IMG/VR virus record: IMGVR_UViG_3300010938_000117
Coordinates: 1-28,567 of that record
DNA length: 28,567 nucleotides
Origin: a virus
Strand: one strand, 5' to 3'
Position numbers and translations under genes: made by a program. Shown here piece by piece: positions 15,734 to 22,924 of the stretch. Within the stretch, counting starts at the first letter, position 1, and each line of letters starts with the position of its first letter. The notes below the pieces were generated by a model. That model worked only from the letters and a program-made list of their open reading frames with translations, made no database searches and was not told the origin of the DNA.

Positions 15734-15850
15734 ATGATGACAGTAGCATATATATATTTAATATTTTTCTTGTTCACCTGGTACTTTTATAGACTGATAA
15801 GAAATAAATATTTAACCATCTTTAATAAAAATCTTAGGAGCGAAAAATGA
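15734..15850 (+). CDS. tiny single-span membrane protein (38 aa)
   Basis: ATG 15734 opens a 38-codon frame with a hydrophobic segment 'VAYIYLIFFLFTWYFY' followed by a basic tail (RLIRNKYLT...KNLRSEK). Its TGA overlaps the next ATG (ATGA at 15847-15850), the same coupling used throughout this region, and it fills a gap otherwise without genes. No good ribosome binding site is visible, so support is moderate. Confidence 0.4.
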   Translation: MMTVAYIYLIFFLFTWYFYRLIRNKYLTIFNKNLRSEK

Positions 15851-16296
15851 AAAAACTATTTTTAATCTTGGCTTTGTTTGTACTTGCAGATTACGGATTA
15901 GCACAACAGACTTATTTCAAGCATCTTGAATATAATTCCGATACTTCTGCAGTTTTTAATCTTTACAAAAAGTACAAATTTATGAATGTAACGGTTGAAA
16001 ACACTGGCTCGGTAACTTGTACTTTGTATGTTAAAGGCGGCACAATCAAGAAAAACTCCGTATCAGGATTATGGGATGTACATAACTACCAATATCAGGA
16101 CACAACTTGGTATGATGTACCAATGCGAACAGAGGCTTGGGACATAGCAAACACCATAATTTTAACCGCTGGGCAATCTAAAAGTTATCTTGTAATCCGT
16201 GAAGCACTTGATTTAATAAGAGTATATACAAGCAACACAAGTGGAATGTCTGTGGATGTATTTATTGAGGTATTTGAACTGAGCGGATGGAGATAA
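15847..16296 (+). CDS. small exported beta-rich protein
   Basis: 149 residues with a signal peptide ('LFLILALFVLADYGLAQ'). AGGAG lies at 15836-15840. The mature part is a beta sandwich-like pattern ('YKFMNVTVENTGSVTCTLYVKGG', 'IILTAGQSKSYLVIREAL', 'DVFIEVFELSGW') similar to small phage adhesin or decoration domains with 'N-T-G-S' turns. No family is named with confidence. It is the last exported gene of the cassette and is followed by the second copy of the 47-nt repeat. Confidence 0.62.
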   Translation: MKKLFLILALFVLADYGLAQQTYFKHLEYNSDTSAVFNLYKKYKFMNVTVENTGSVTCTLYVKGGTIKKNSVSGLWDVHNYQYQDTTWYDVPMRTEAWDIANTIILTAGQSKSYLVIREALDLIRVYTSNTSGMSVDVFIEVFELSGWR

Positions 16297-16310
16297 TTAC
16301 AAATGTAAAT

Positions 16311-16373
16311 GGTTCAATGTTCGAGATAATCTATGGACTTAAGAAAATATACAATACCATATATAGTCGCTAA
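16311..16373 (+). pseudogene. remnant of a membrane-protein gene; direct repeat copy B
   Basis: Positions 16311-16357 match 14116-14162 (41 of 47). In frame this reads GSMFEIIYGLKKIYNTIYSR and stops at 16371-16373, a second version of the C-terminus of the membrane protein at 13858-14184. No upstream part of that gene remains here. The first codons of the fibre gene (ATG 16333) overlap it in another frame. The same MDLRKYTI reading exists in copy A from 14138. Confidence 0.6.
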
Positions 16374-17871
16374 AGTTAAGGAACTCTCCGAGAATGCTGG
16401 AGCGGTTTGGGGCAATATTACAGGCAATATTGCTAACCAGACTGACTTGCAAAATGCTTTATCATCCAAGCAAGACACTTTGCAAAGTGGAACAAATATC
16501 AAAACAATAAACAATCAAAGTTTATTAGGAAGTGGAGATATATCGGTTGGAGGAGGAACATTTTCTGGTACTTTAGATGATGTTCCCGATGGTACTACTT
16601 ACAAAAGAGTTACACAAACAGAAAAAAATACTTGGAATAGTAAAGCTGATGGAACTCATACTCACGCAATATCTGATGTAACAAATCTACAAACGACTTT
16701 AAATAATAAGGCGGATAGCGTCCATAGTCATATAATATCTGATGTTATAAATTTGCAAACAACACTTGATGGTAAAGCTAATAGTACTCATAATCATACA
16801 ATATCAGATGTAACTAACTTACAATCAACCTTAGACAGTAAAGCCAATAGCACTCATAGTCACATAATATCAGATATAACTAATCTACAAACAACCTTAG
16901 ATGGTAAAGCAAGTGTAACTCATAACCACAATCTTAATGACCTGGCAGAAAAATCATATAATAGCTTAACAGACAAACCTGACTTATCAAGTCTGCATAC
17001 ACACGCAAATAAAGCATTGCTTGATACATACACACAAACAGAAGCTAATTTAGCCGATGCAGTAAGTAAAAAACATAATCACTCTAATCAAACATTATTA
17101 GATAGTTTAACCAATAGTGGGGATGGTAATTCATTTTTAGCTAATGACGGAACTTATAAAGCAGTATCAGGTGGTGGTAGTTATGATATAATTACTGCAA
17201 TGAGACAAACTCCTTTTATTTACACTGATTTTCTCGGTCCTGCTGGTGCTGCCACAATAGAACCTCATATACCATTTGATGTTATATTGTTAAACTCAGC
17301 TGTACAGGGAAAAATACCTGGAGAGCTAAACCATCCTGGTATTTTAAGAATATATTCGTCAACTACTGCTAATTCAGGCGCTTATATCTTAACTGATACA
17401 TCAGCATTCCTATTATCTGGCAATGAATTCTTTGAATTGATTTTTCAGCATCGTGTTGCAAGCGGAACAAACACTACTTTAAGATTTGGCTATTTAGATA
17501 CAACAAACTTTTCTGACGCAGTAGATGGTGCTTACTTTGAAGTTCCAGCAAATTCGTTAGCTTTAGTTGGTAAGACTGCTTCAAACTCAGTAAGAAGCAC
17601 AACAGGAACTTCTTATACATTAACGATAAATACTTGGTACAGAGCAAGATTAATATTAAATGACAATGCAACTTTAGTCACTTTTTATTTGTATGATGAT
17701 AACGGAACATTACTTTGGTCTAATACATTGGCTACTAACATACCAACAGCTGCAGGCAGAGAAACTGGAGCTGGGTTAGTAATTACTAACGCTGGGACAA
17801 CCCAAACACTTTTAGCTTATTTTGATTGGATGGCAGCTGGATATTTAGGCAATAGAAAATTAACAAGATAA
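16333..17871 (+). CDS. tail fibre with His-repeat shaft
   Basis: 512 residues without a signal peptide, unlike its upstream neighbours. After an N-terminal part (to about 105), four near-identical 22-residue units occur, each with H-x-H, ISD, NLQ(T/S)TL and a KA close (16654-16917), plus a partial fifth. HxH repeats in phage fibres bind metal ions along the axis of a trimer. The C-terminal part (about 290-512) is a beta-sandwich, LamG-like tip with 'YFEVPANSLALVGK' and 'TWYRARLILNDNATLVTFYLYD', probably the receptor-binding end. No clear ribosome binding site precedes ATG 16333, where the repeat remnant lies. Confidence 0.82.
   Translation: MDLRKYTIPYIVAKVKELSENAGAVWGNITGNIANQTDLQNALSSKQDTLQSGTNIKTINNQSLLGSGDISVGGGTFSGTLDDVPDGTTYKRVTQTEKNTWNSKADGTHTHAISDVTNLQTTLNNKADSVHSHIISDVINLQTTLDGKANSTHNHTISDVTNLQSTLDSKANSTHSHIISDITNLQTTLDGKASVTHNHNLNDLAEKSYNSLTDKPDLSSLHTHANKALLDTYTQTEANLADAVSKKHNHSNQTLLDSLTNSGDGNSFLANDGTYKAVSGGGSYDIITAMRQTPFIYTDFLGPAGAATIEPHIPFDVILLNSAVQGKIPGELNHPGILRIYSSTTANSGAYILTDTSAFLLSGNEFFELIFQHRVASGTNTTLRFGYLDTTNFSDAVDGAYFEVPANSLALVGKTASNSVRSTTGTSYTLTINTWYRARLILNDNATLVTFYLYDDNGTLLWSNTLATNIPTAAGRETGAGLVITNAGTTQTLLAYFDWMAAGYLGNRKLTR
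16654..16917 (+). repeat. four tandem 66-nt coding repeats
   Basis: Units 16654-16719, 16720-16785, 16786-16851 and 16852-16917 each encode 22 residues beginning with T/V-H-x-H. Their nucleotide sequences have drifted at third positions, so they are old or gene-converted rather than freshly duplicated. Copy number could vary and change fibre length. Confidence 0.9.
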
Positions 17872-17900
17872 ACTATTTAAAAAATAAAGGTAATACAGTT

Positions 17901-18086
17901 ATGTCAGATATTGATTTTGAAAGAGCGGTTATAGAACGGCTCACCCGTATTGAGACAAAATTGAATAACGGTATTAATAAAGTACAGGAAGACCACGAAA
18001 AAAGAATAAGATTTCTTGAACGTGGTTTATGGATAGCTATTGGTGTATTTACATTAGCACAAATAATAATAAACATAATTAAATAA
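17901..18086 (+). CDS. XhlA-like lysis-associated protein
   Basis: 61 residues: an N-terminal amphipathic helix or short coiled coil ('FERAVIERLTRIETKLNNGI') with acidic and basic residues, then 'RIRFLERGLWIAIGVFTLAQIIINIIK', a single C-terminal membrane span. This matches the build of the XhlA/haemolysin-like proteins that accompany holins in phage lysis cassettes. Position supports it, as holin and endolysin genes follow within 700 nt. Confidence 0.7.
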   Translation: MSDIDFERAVIERLTRIETKLNNGINKVQEDHEKRIRFLERGLWIAIGVFTLAQIIINIIK

Positions 18087-18095
18087 GAGAATAAA

Positions 18096-18308
18096 ATGGA
18101 TAAATTTATTATAGAATTTAGCAAAAACTGCGAATGCTATAAAGTTATCTTTGGTAATATGGATGTTGATTTAGAACAAATATTCCGTGCAATTAGAGGT
18201 ATTTTAATCTCTTTAAGCTGGGATGAAGAAGTAATAAATAACTATATAATTGAATTAGCAGAAGAACTCAAACAAAATAAAGGAGAAAAAGATGGAATGG
18301 TTATTTAA
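18096..18308 (+). CDS. hypothetical protein in the lysis cassette
   Basis: 70 residues, acidic, mostly helical after residue 25 ('DLEQIFRAIRGILISLSWDEEVINNYIIELAEEL'), no membrane span. It overlaps the next gene by 17 nt, with the downstream ribosome binding site inside it. No family is recognised. It could modulate holin timing, but that is only position-based. Confidence 0.55.
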   Translation: MDKFIIEFSKNCECYKVIFGNMDVDLEQIFRAIRGILISLSWDEEVINNYIIELAEELKQNKGEKDGMVI

Positions 18309-18579
18309 TCCCGAAGTATTATTTGTAATTGCAGTACTTGGGATGCTTTCGCATTACCTGAAGAAAAAAGTACGAGGCGAAGATTTAGTGGATATTGCTA
18401 CATATTTCAAAACACATCTTAAAAGTTTGCTGCTTTCTTCGATAGCAACTGCAATCGGATACGCTTCGTATATGTCTTTATTAGCAAGAGGTGATTTAGG
18501 AGATGTTCTTACAGTGTTCGCAATAGGTTATATGAGCGATTCATTCTTTAATAAATGGGGCAACAAAATTGAACCTTAA
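18292..18579 (+). CDS. putative holin
   Basis: 95 residues with two or three hydrophobic segments ('VLFVIAVLGMLSHYLK', 'LLLSSIATAIGYASYMSLLA', 'VLTVFAIGYMSDSFFNKW') separated by a charged cytoplasm-like loop (KKKVRGEDLVD). Size, membrane layout and place directly before the endolysin are those of a holin, which forms the timed membrane lesions that release endolysin. GGAG precedes the ATG. The end overlaps the TTG start of the endolysin gene. Confidence 0.65.
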   Translation: MEWLFNPEVLFVIAVLGMLSHYLKKKVRGEDLVDIATYFKTHLKSLLLSSIATAIGYASYMSLLARGDLGDVLTVFAIGYMSDSFFNKWGNKIEP

Positions 18580-19129
18580 ACCACTTTCAATAAAATTTCT
18601 TATTGATTTCGGGAAGCAATACGGGATTGACCCCGCTATATTATTTGCCATCGGGAAAAAAGAAAGTAATCTTACTCATACAAAAGACGGGCAAATAATT
18701 CATCGCTTTGAACCGCATATTTACAACGGCTTTATCAAAGTAAAAGAGGGCAAACTTAAATTCCATCCTGCATTGCCTTCGCTTGATGAACATTGGATAA
18801 ACAAACACTCAGAATCAGAAATAAGAAAACTTTCAACTTCTTACGGAGTTTTCCAGATAATGGCTTGGCATTATCCGATGTTTAACTATAAAACCGTTGA
18901 TGAAATGATTGACCGTTGGGAAATTGAAGAAATACATATTCAAGATTTTTGCAGATTTTGTCTTTTATACAGGCAGGGGAAATTTCTTGAAGCATTAAGA
19001 AAACCTGACTTTGATAAAATTGCTTTAATGTATAACGGTGCTGGATACAAAAACAATAACTATGATACAGACCTTGAAAATTATTTCAAAGAATATAAAG
19101 AGCGGATAAAAATATTAGAGGCAAAATGA
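18569..19129 (+). CDS. endolysin, N-acetylmuramidase family
   Basis: 186 residues from TTG 18569 inside the end of the holin gene. The pattern is that of the N-acetylmuramidase-type lysins: 'DPAILFAIGKKESNL' with the likely catalytic Glu32, 'IIHRFEPHIYNGF', 'STSYGVFQIMAWHYPMF' and 'DKIALMYNGAGYKNNNYD'. The enzyme would cut the glycan strand of peptidoglycan at the end of infection. The domain fills the whole protein, with no separate wall-binding module or signal peptide, so it depends on the holin for access. It overlaps the next gene by ATGA. Confidence 0.82.
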   Translation: MNLKPLSIKFLIDFGKQYGIDPAILFAIGKKESNLTHTKDGQIIHRFEPHIYNGFIKVKEGKLKFHPALPSLDEHWINKHSESEIRKLSTSYGVFQIMAWHYPMFNYKTVDEMIDRWEIEEIHIQDFCRFCLLYRQGKFLEALRKPDFDKIALMYNGAGYKNNNYDTDLENYFKEYKERIKILEAK

Positions 19130-19707
19130 AATACAAAATTTTATTTTTCTTAGGAATATTACTTGTAGTATTCTGGGCAGGTATATTCACACAAAAAAAA
19201 ATACACAAATGTCCGAAATCAGAAGTTGTTATTGACACGGTTTATAAGTTTGTTGAAATAGAAAAGCAAAAACTTGTCCCTGTATATTACCAAAGAACAA
19301 GAACAGATACAATCTACAAAGACAGTGTAAGAACTATTGAAGTTAAAAAAGAATTTGTAGCTGAAAAAGATACAACCTTTGATGATGATTTGCTTTGGCT
19401 GAATGTTAAATATATCTCAGATATTCCTTTATCATTTAATTCTTATTTTGACATCAAAGCAAAAGTAAAACAAACAGAAGTAATTAAAACAATCCCGATA
19501 GAAAAAACCTTTAATCCAAGATTTCTCTTAGAAGGCGGAATAAAGATAATTAGCGACTCTGATAACTTACACTACTTTGCTAATGCTGGAGTTAATTTAA
19601 TTTCAACAAAATATTTCAAGATACCTATTTATTACGGTGGAGTTTATAATCCTGAATTAAAAACAATCCAATCAAGTTTTAATATATCAATAAAATTGGA
19701 GTTTTAA
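19126..19707 (+). CDS. membrane-anchored periplasmic protein, spanin candidate
   Basis: 193 residues. Residues 4-21 are a membrane span ('ILFFLGILLVVFWAGIF'). The next part is a charged periplasmic stalk with repeated strand patterns ('RTRTDTIYKDSVRTIEVKKEF'), then a C-terminal part rich in beta strands ('NPRFLLEGGIKII', 'FANAGVNLIST', 'PIYYGGVYNPELKT') ending in 'SFNISIKLEF'. A final Phe after alternating residues is typical of outer-membrane beta-strand proteins. Coupled by ATGA to the endolysin, it is well placed to link inner and outer membranes, as spanins do. No known spanin family is recognised. Confidence 0.5.
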   Translation: MKYKILFFLGILLVVFWAGIFTQKKIHKCPKSEVVIDTVYKFVEIEKQKLVPVYYQRTRTDTIYKDSVRTIEVKKEFVAEKDTTFDDDLLWLNVKYISDIPLSFNSYFDIKAKVKQTEVIKTIPIEKTFNPRFLLEGGIKIISDSDNLHYFANAGVNLISTKYFKIPIYYGGVYNPELKTIQSSFNISIKLEF

Positions 19708-20720
19708 TGTCTGGACAAACAGAACTAACTGAGTTTCAGAAAATAATTGACAAGAAAAGAAAGCGTGAGAAACTAAAAGAACAGGAAAAGATAATAAGTG
19801 AACTTATTAAGGAAATAGAAAACAAAAACAGAATGCTTGAGGCATACGAAAATATGCCTAAGCTCCCGCCTCAGAAAATCATAGAAAAAAAATACAAACA
19901 TAAAGACGAAGGCACAGTGCTTGCTTTGCTGTCTGATATTCACGCCGAGCATAAAATAACAAGACAACAAACAAACGGAATAAATGAGTACAACTTAGAA
20001 ATCTGCCAAAGAAGACTTGATAAGTTTGCAATTAATCTTATCAAACTAACTGAGAAGAAAAGAGACATTATAAACTTAGATACTTTGATATTAGCATTGC
20101 TTGGAGATTTTATACACGGTTTCATACACGAAGAATATCAATCCACAAATCTATTAACTCCGATTGAAGCAATGATGTTTATTACAACAGAATTAACCAA
20201 AGTGATAAACTTCATTTCAGAAAAAGGTAAATTCAAAAGGATTGTTGCAGTTTGTAAAGTCGGAAATCATTCCAGGACCACTGATAGAGTTTACTCAAGC
20301 AATGAAGCAAAAGTAAGTTACGAATGGGCTATCTATCACGAACTTGCAAGGCGTTATCCAGAAATCGAATGGGTTATTGAAGAAGGATATTTTACTTATT
20401 ATAAAATTTATGATTTAACTGCAAGATTTCATCACGGACACGAAATAAAATATCAAGGCGGAATAGGCGGATTATATGTTCCTTTATTAAGATATGTAAC
20501 GAGAGTAAATAAGCAGCAAAGAGCAGATTTTGATTGTATTGGACATTTCCATTCAATGGATTTCCTAAGAAATGCAGGAATACTCATCAACGGCTCTGTA
20601 TGCGGATTTGACACTTACGCACAAAGAAAAGGATTCGCTCCCGAACCACCACAGCAAACTTTTCAGATAATAGACAGCAAAAGAGGACTTACAACAAACG
20701 AACCAATATTATTGGAGTAA
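19707..20720 (+). CDS. phage metallophosphoesterase
   Basis: 337 residues. Residues 1-65 form a lysine- and glutamate-rich coiled coil. The rest is a calcineurin-like phosphoesterase with all main motifs in order: 'LLSDIHAEH' (Asp77, His79), 'LLGDFIHG' (Asp134), 'VGNHSRT' (Asn187, His188), 'FHHGHE' (His243/245) and 'GHFHS' (His280, His282). These bind two metal ions. The substrate is unknown; such enzymes in phages may act on nucleic acids or nucleotides. The start overlaps the upstream stop (TAATG). It is encoded after lysis genes and just before the attachment site, where accessory genes often sit. Confidence 0.85.
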   Translation: MSGQTELTEFQKIIDKKRKREKLKEQEKIISELIKEIENKNRMLEAYENMPKLPPQKIIEKKYKHKDEGTVLALLSDIHAEHKITRQQTNGINEYNLEICQRRLDKFAINLIKLTEKKRDIINLDTLILALLGDFIHGFIHEEYQSTNLLTPIEAMMFITTELTKVINFISEKGKFKRIVAVCKVGNHSRTTDRVYSSNEAKVSYEWAIYHELARRYPEIEWVIEEGYFTYYKIYDLTARFHHGHEIKYQGGIGGLYVPLLRYVTRVNKQQRADFDCIGHFHSMDFLRNAGILINGSVCGFDTYAQRKGFAPEPPQQTFQIIDSKRGLTTNEPILLE

Positions 20721-20722
20721 AT

Positions 20723-20971
20723 ATGAACAAAAAACTAATTGAAAAAATAGACTCTTATAGATTACTTACTAAACCAAAAAAACTTTTATTGACAAGTGAA
20801 CAATTAGAATTTTTCAAATATTGCAGAGAAAAAGAACCAGTAGTATCTTATAGAAGTATGGCTGAAATATGGAGAGACTTTGGCTGGGGGAAAATAAGTC
20901 GTTGTACAATAACGGAATATTATAAAAAAGTTAAGGAAGGAAATTACGAAATTTTAAGGGAGAAAAAATGA
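20723..20971 (+). CDS. hypothetical protein, possibly DNA-binding
   Basis: 82 residues, basic, helical. The stretch 'SYRSMAEIWRDFGWGKISRCTITEYYKKVKEG' could form a helix-turn-helix, but the match is weak. It starts 2 nt after the phosphoesterase gene and overlaps the next gene by ATGA, so it belongs to the same unit. No family is recognised. Confidence 0.55.
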   Translation: MNKKLIEKIDSYRLLTKPKKLLLTSEQLEFFKYCREKEPVVSYRSMAEIWRDFGWGKISRCTITEYYKKVKEGNYEILREKK

Positions 20972-21348
20972 ATTTAAATAATTTTTGTACATCGCTTGAT
21001 GTTAAGAAAAAAAATTTTGATAAATTTGCCGAGTTGATTAGAAATCAGTTTAACTTTGGTGGAGTTAAATACCAACTTAACGAAGAAAAAGAATTCACCG
21101 ATCAGATTTGCGAAACTTTTCCTGGTGAAACCGGAGTGGATTGGGTGCTTGGAACAATGATGAAATATTTAGGTCGTTACAAAAATTTTGGACAGGAGAA
21201 AGATTTGTTAAAAATAGCAACTTATTGTTATATCCTTTGGCTGAAAGCTGGATTCCATCTTGCTGAGGTGCATAATGAGGATACAAAATCCCAGACAGTA
21301 ACTACTGACATAGATAATTATAAATTTGTGCAAGATATTACAAGATAA
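20968..21348 (+). CDS. small conserved-looking protein, DUF3310-like pattern
   Basis: 126 residues. The core reads 'GGVKYQLNEEKEFTDQIC', 'GVDWVLGTMMKYLGRYKN' and 'EKDLLKIATYCYILWLKAGF', which resembles small phage proteins of the DUF3310 or nucleotide-pyrophosphohydrolase-like type (G-N-x-x-K-Y-x-x-R-x-x-x plus a D-L-x-K-A helix). The match is from memory and approximate. The gene stops 6 nt before the tRNA fragment and is the last gene of the rightward late unit. If the phage integrates at this tRNA, the rebuilt tRNA would sit directly behind this gene. Confidence 0.55.
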   Translation: MNLNNFCTSLDVKKKNFDKFAELIRNQFNFGGVKYQLNEEKEFTDQICETFPGETGVDWVLGTMMKYLGRYKNFGQEKDLLKIATYCYILWLKAGFHLAEVHNEDTKSQTVTTDIDNYKFVQDITR

Positions 21349-21354
21349 AGACTT

Positions 21355-21396
<42 letters not shown>

Positions 21397-21406
21397 ATTT
21401 TATAGC

Positions 21407-21426
21407 TTTATTCTATTTTTATTCTA
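21407..21426. repeat. direct repeat TTTATTCTA x2
   Basis: TTTATTCTA occurs at 21407-21415 and 21418-21426, an 11-nt period or about one helix turn, between the tRNA fragment and the integrase gene. Possible integrase or accessory-protein binding sites. Confidence 0.5.
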
Positions 21427-21471
21427 AAGAAATATAGATTTTATTTAATATTGTTGCATATTGTTTTTAAA

Positions 21472-21495
21472 TTTCCCTGACATTTTCCCTGACAT
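21472..21495. repeat. tandem repeat TTTCCCTGACAT x2 at the integrase end
   Basis: Two perfect adjacent 12-nt copies (21472-21483 and 21484-21495) run up to the stop codon of the integrase gene. Tandem repeats beside attP are typical of integrase arm-type sites. Confidence 0.6.
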
Positions 21496-22463
21496 TATTT
21501 TATCTCTGGTGCTATCTTACGGATGTCAACATCGACATAATATTTTAATGTTGTGCGTATATCTTTATGCCTCATTAGTTTTTGTAATTTATATGGACTC
21601 ATTCCGTTCTGTGCTTGGATGGTGCCAAATTTTCTTCTTAGATCATGTAAGCTGTATTTAGGCAAATTTAATTTTTCAAGTGCTCTGTACCAGAATTTCA
21701 ATCCATCTTTTGAATAATTTAGAAGTTTATCTTTCGATTTAGGAATTAATGCCAGCAGTTTTTCGAGACGATCGTAAATAGGGAATGAATCAACTCTTTT
21801 ATCTTTTGTGGTTTTTACTTTTATTATTTTTTCATTTAAGTCAATATCGTTCCAGGTCAATGATAAAACTTCGTTTCGCCTGAAGCCGGTTAGCAGCAAA
21901 AATTTTACAAGACAATACTGATTAAGATTATGTACACGCAAATACCAAAGCAATTTATGCAGATGTTCATCAGGAATGATTCTTTTAAAGGTTTGCTGTG
22001 GCTTAAACTTAAAGTTAATCGGATTTTCTGAAATATAATTTTTCTTTATGCACCAATTAAAAAATATTTTCAGGTGATTAAGATAATTATTGACGCTGTT
22101 CTCAGATAATCTTTCCAATAATTTTACACGAAACATTTTCATTTGGTGGGGATTGTAAGATGTGAGAAGGTTATCGCCTTCGTTCTGGACTAAAGTTTTA
22201 ATCGCAACGATGTAATTGGTTATATATTTTGTTTCTAAAATTTTTTCCTGAAGAAATTCCTGCGCAACATCTATAAGGGTTATTTTATTTATTGCAAATC
22301 GATGATGCTTTATATTGATTGCATCTTCATACTTTTTCTTTAGCTCAAGTGCGATGGATTTATTTGCTGTAGTGGCTTTAATCCTTAATGATTTTTGTTT
22401 GTGTTTGCCATCTACATAGTAATCAATCCACCAATAATTGCCACGTTTATAGATTGATGCCAT
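21495..22463 (-). CDS. int: tyrosine recombinase (phage integrase)
   Basis: 322 residues, the usual length. Residues about 1-50 form an arm-binding-like N-terminus ('IYKRGNYWWIDYYVDGK'). About 60-150 is the SAM-like core-binding domain. About 160-322 is the catalytic domain with 'LLTGFRRNEVLSLTW' (Arg195), a Lys in the 'VKTTKDKRVDSFP' hairpin, 'SLHDLRRKFG' (His273, Arg276), 'LMRHKDIRTTLKYY' (His299) and the nucleophile Tyr308. It would recombine the attP core at 21355 with a host tRNA-Ala gene. It is read leftward and overlaps the repressor gene by 17 nt, so the two are probably co-translated. Confidence 0.95.
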   Translation of the reverse strand: MASIYKRGNYWWIDYYVDGKHKQKSLRIKATTANKSIALELKKKYEDAINIKHHRFAINKITLIDVAQEFLQEKILETKYITNYIVAIKTLVQNEGDNLLTSYNPHQMKMFRVKLLERLSENSVNNYLNHLKIFFNWCIKKNYISENPINFKFKPQQTFKRIIPDEHLHKLLWYLRVHNLNQYCLVKFLLLTGFRRNEVLSLTWNDIDLNEKIIKVKTTKDKRVDSFPIYDRLEKLLALIPKSKDKLLNYSKDGLKFWYRALEKLNLPKYSLHDLRRKFGTIQAQNGMSPYKLQKLMRHKDIRTTLKYYVDVDIRKIAPEIK

Positions 22464-22776
22464 CGTTTTCCTTCAGTTCTTTAATTTCCTGTTTTAATTT
22501 TTCAGTTTGCTTTCTCAAGCGCATTATCTCTTCACGCATTTCAAGCAGTTCACCTGCATAATAAGTTCTCGGTTCGCTTACTCTGGACGATGGAGTATAA
22601 AGGGGAATACCGATTTCAGCTAATCGGAGTTGGAATTTCATTGTGAGCCTCTTAAGATTGAGTGACAGTGTATTTTGTGCAATGCCAAGCGCCTTTGCTG
22701 CCTTAGCTTGTGTACCATAAATATTCCTAATACGATCTTTGTAGTATTTTTGTGCCTCTAATTTTTGTAAATCCAT
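22447..22776 (-). CDS. HTH repressor-like protein with a C-terminal coiled coil
   Basis: 109 residues from ATG 22776, chosen because AAGGAGG lies 7 nt before it; a TTG six codons upstream would put that site inside the gene. Residues about 15-45 form a helix-turn-helix ('YGTQAKAAKALGIAQNTLS'), then 'RLAEIGIPLYTP'. A coiled coil follows from about 70 ('GELLEMREEIMRLRKQTEKLK'), probably for dimerisation. There is no peptidase (LexA-like) domain, so induction by RecA-driven self-cleavage is unlikely. The gene is divergent from the early genes and faces the operator region, the usual place for a lysogeny repressor. Confidence 0.78.
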   Translation of the reverse strand: MDLQKLEAQKYYKDRIRNIYGTQAKAAKALGIAQNTLSLNLKRLTMKFQLRLAEIGIPLYTPSSRVSEPRTYYAGELLEMREEIMRLRKQTEKLKQEIKELKENDGINL

Positions 22777-22792
22777 TTGATTTGCCTCCTTC

Positions 22793-22856
22793 AAAAAAAA
22801 ATTTTTTTAAAAAAAAATAAATACCCCTTGACAAATGATTTTTATTTTTATAGTTT
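22793..22856 (+). promoter_or_regulatory. early rightward promoter with A/T-tract upstream element
   Basis: TTGACA at 22828-22833 is followed 17 nt later by TAGTTT at 22851-22856 (TATAGT, 15 nt apart, is an alternative). Long A- and T-tracts at 22793-22820 lie directly upstream and could act as an UP element or bend the DNA. Operators lie just downstream. Confidence 0.6.
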
Positions 22857-22871
22857 AAATGTAGATAATTT

Positions 22872-22886
22872 ATAGATATTATCTAT
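22872..22886. promoter_or_regulatory. operator O1
   Basis: ATAGATATTATCTAT, an inverted repeat with 6-nt arms and a 3-nt centre. An extra half-site TAGATAATT lies just to the left at 22862-22870. Differs at one base from 411-425. Confidence 0.65.
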
Positions 22887-22906
22887 CGATTATCTCGGAA
22901 TCACGA

Positions 22907-22919
22907 TAGATAAAATCTA
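22907..22919. promoter_or_regulatory. operator O2
   Basis: TAGATAAAATCTA, with the same TAGAT/ATCTA arms and 3-nt centre as O1, 34 nt further right. Confidence 0.6.
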
Positions 22920-22924
22920 AAAAT

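Noticed and set aside
16654-16917. CRISPR array
   Set aside because: Repeats are contiguous 66-nt coding units with no spacers, inside the fibre gene. No CRISPR or cas gene was seen anywhere in the window.
19707-20720. A toxin or defence nuclease
   Set aside because: The motifs are those of a general calcineurin-like phosphoesterase, and nothing in the neighbours (no antitoxin or sensor gene) points to defence.
21461-21661. Rightward frame opposite the integrase end
   Set aside because: It is the complement of the conserved catalytic end of the integrase and begins inside the attP flank, without a ribosome binding site.
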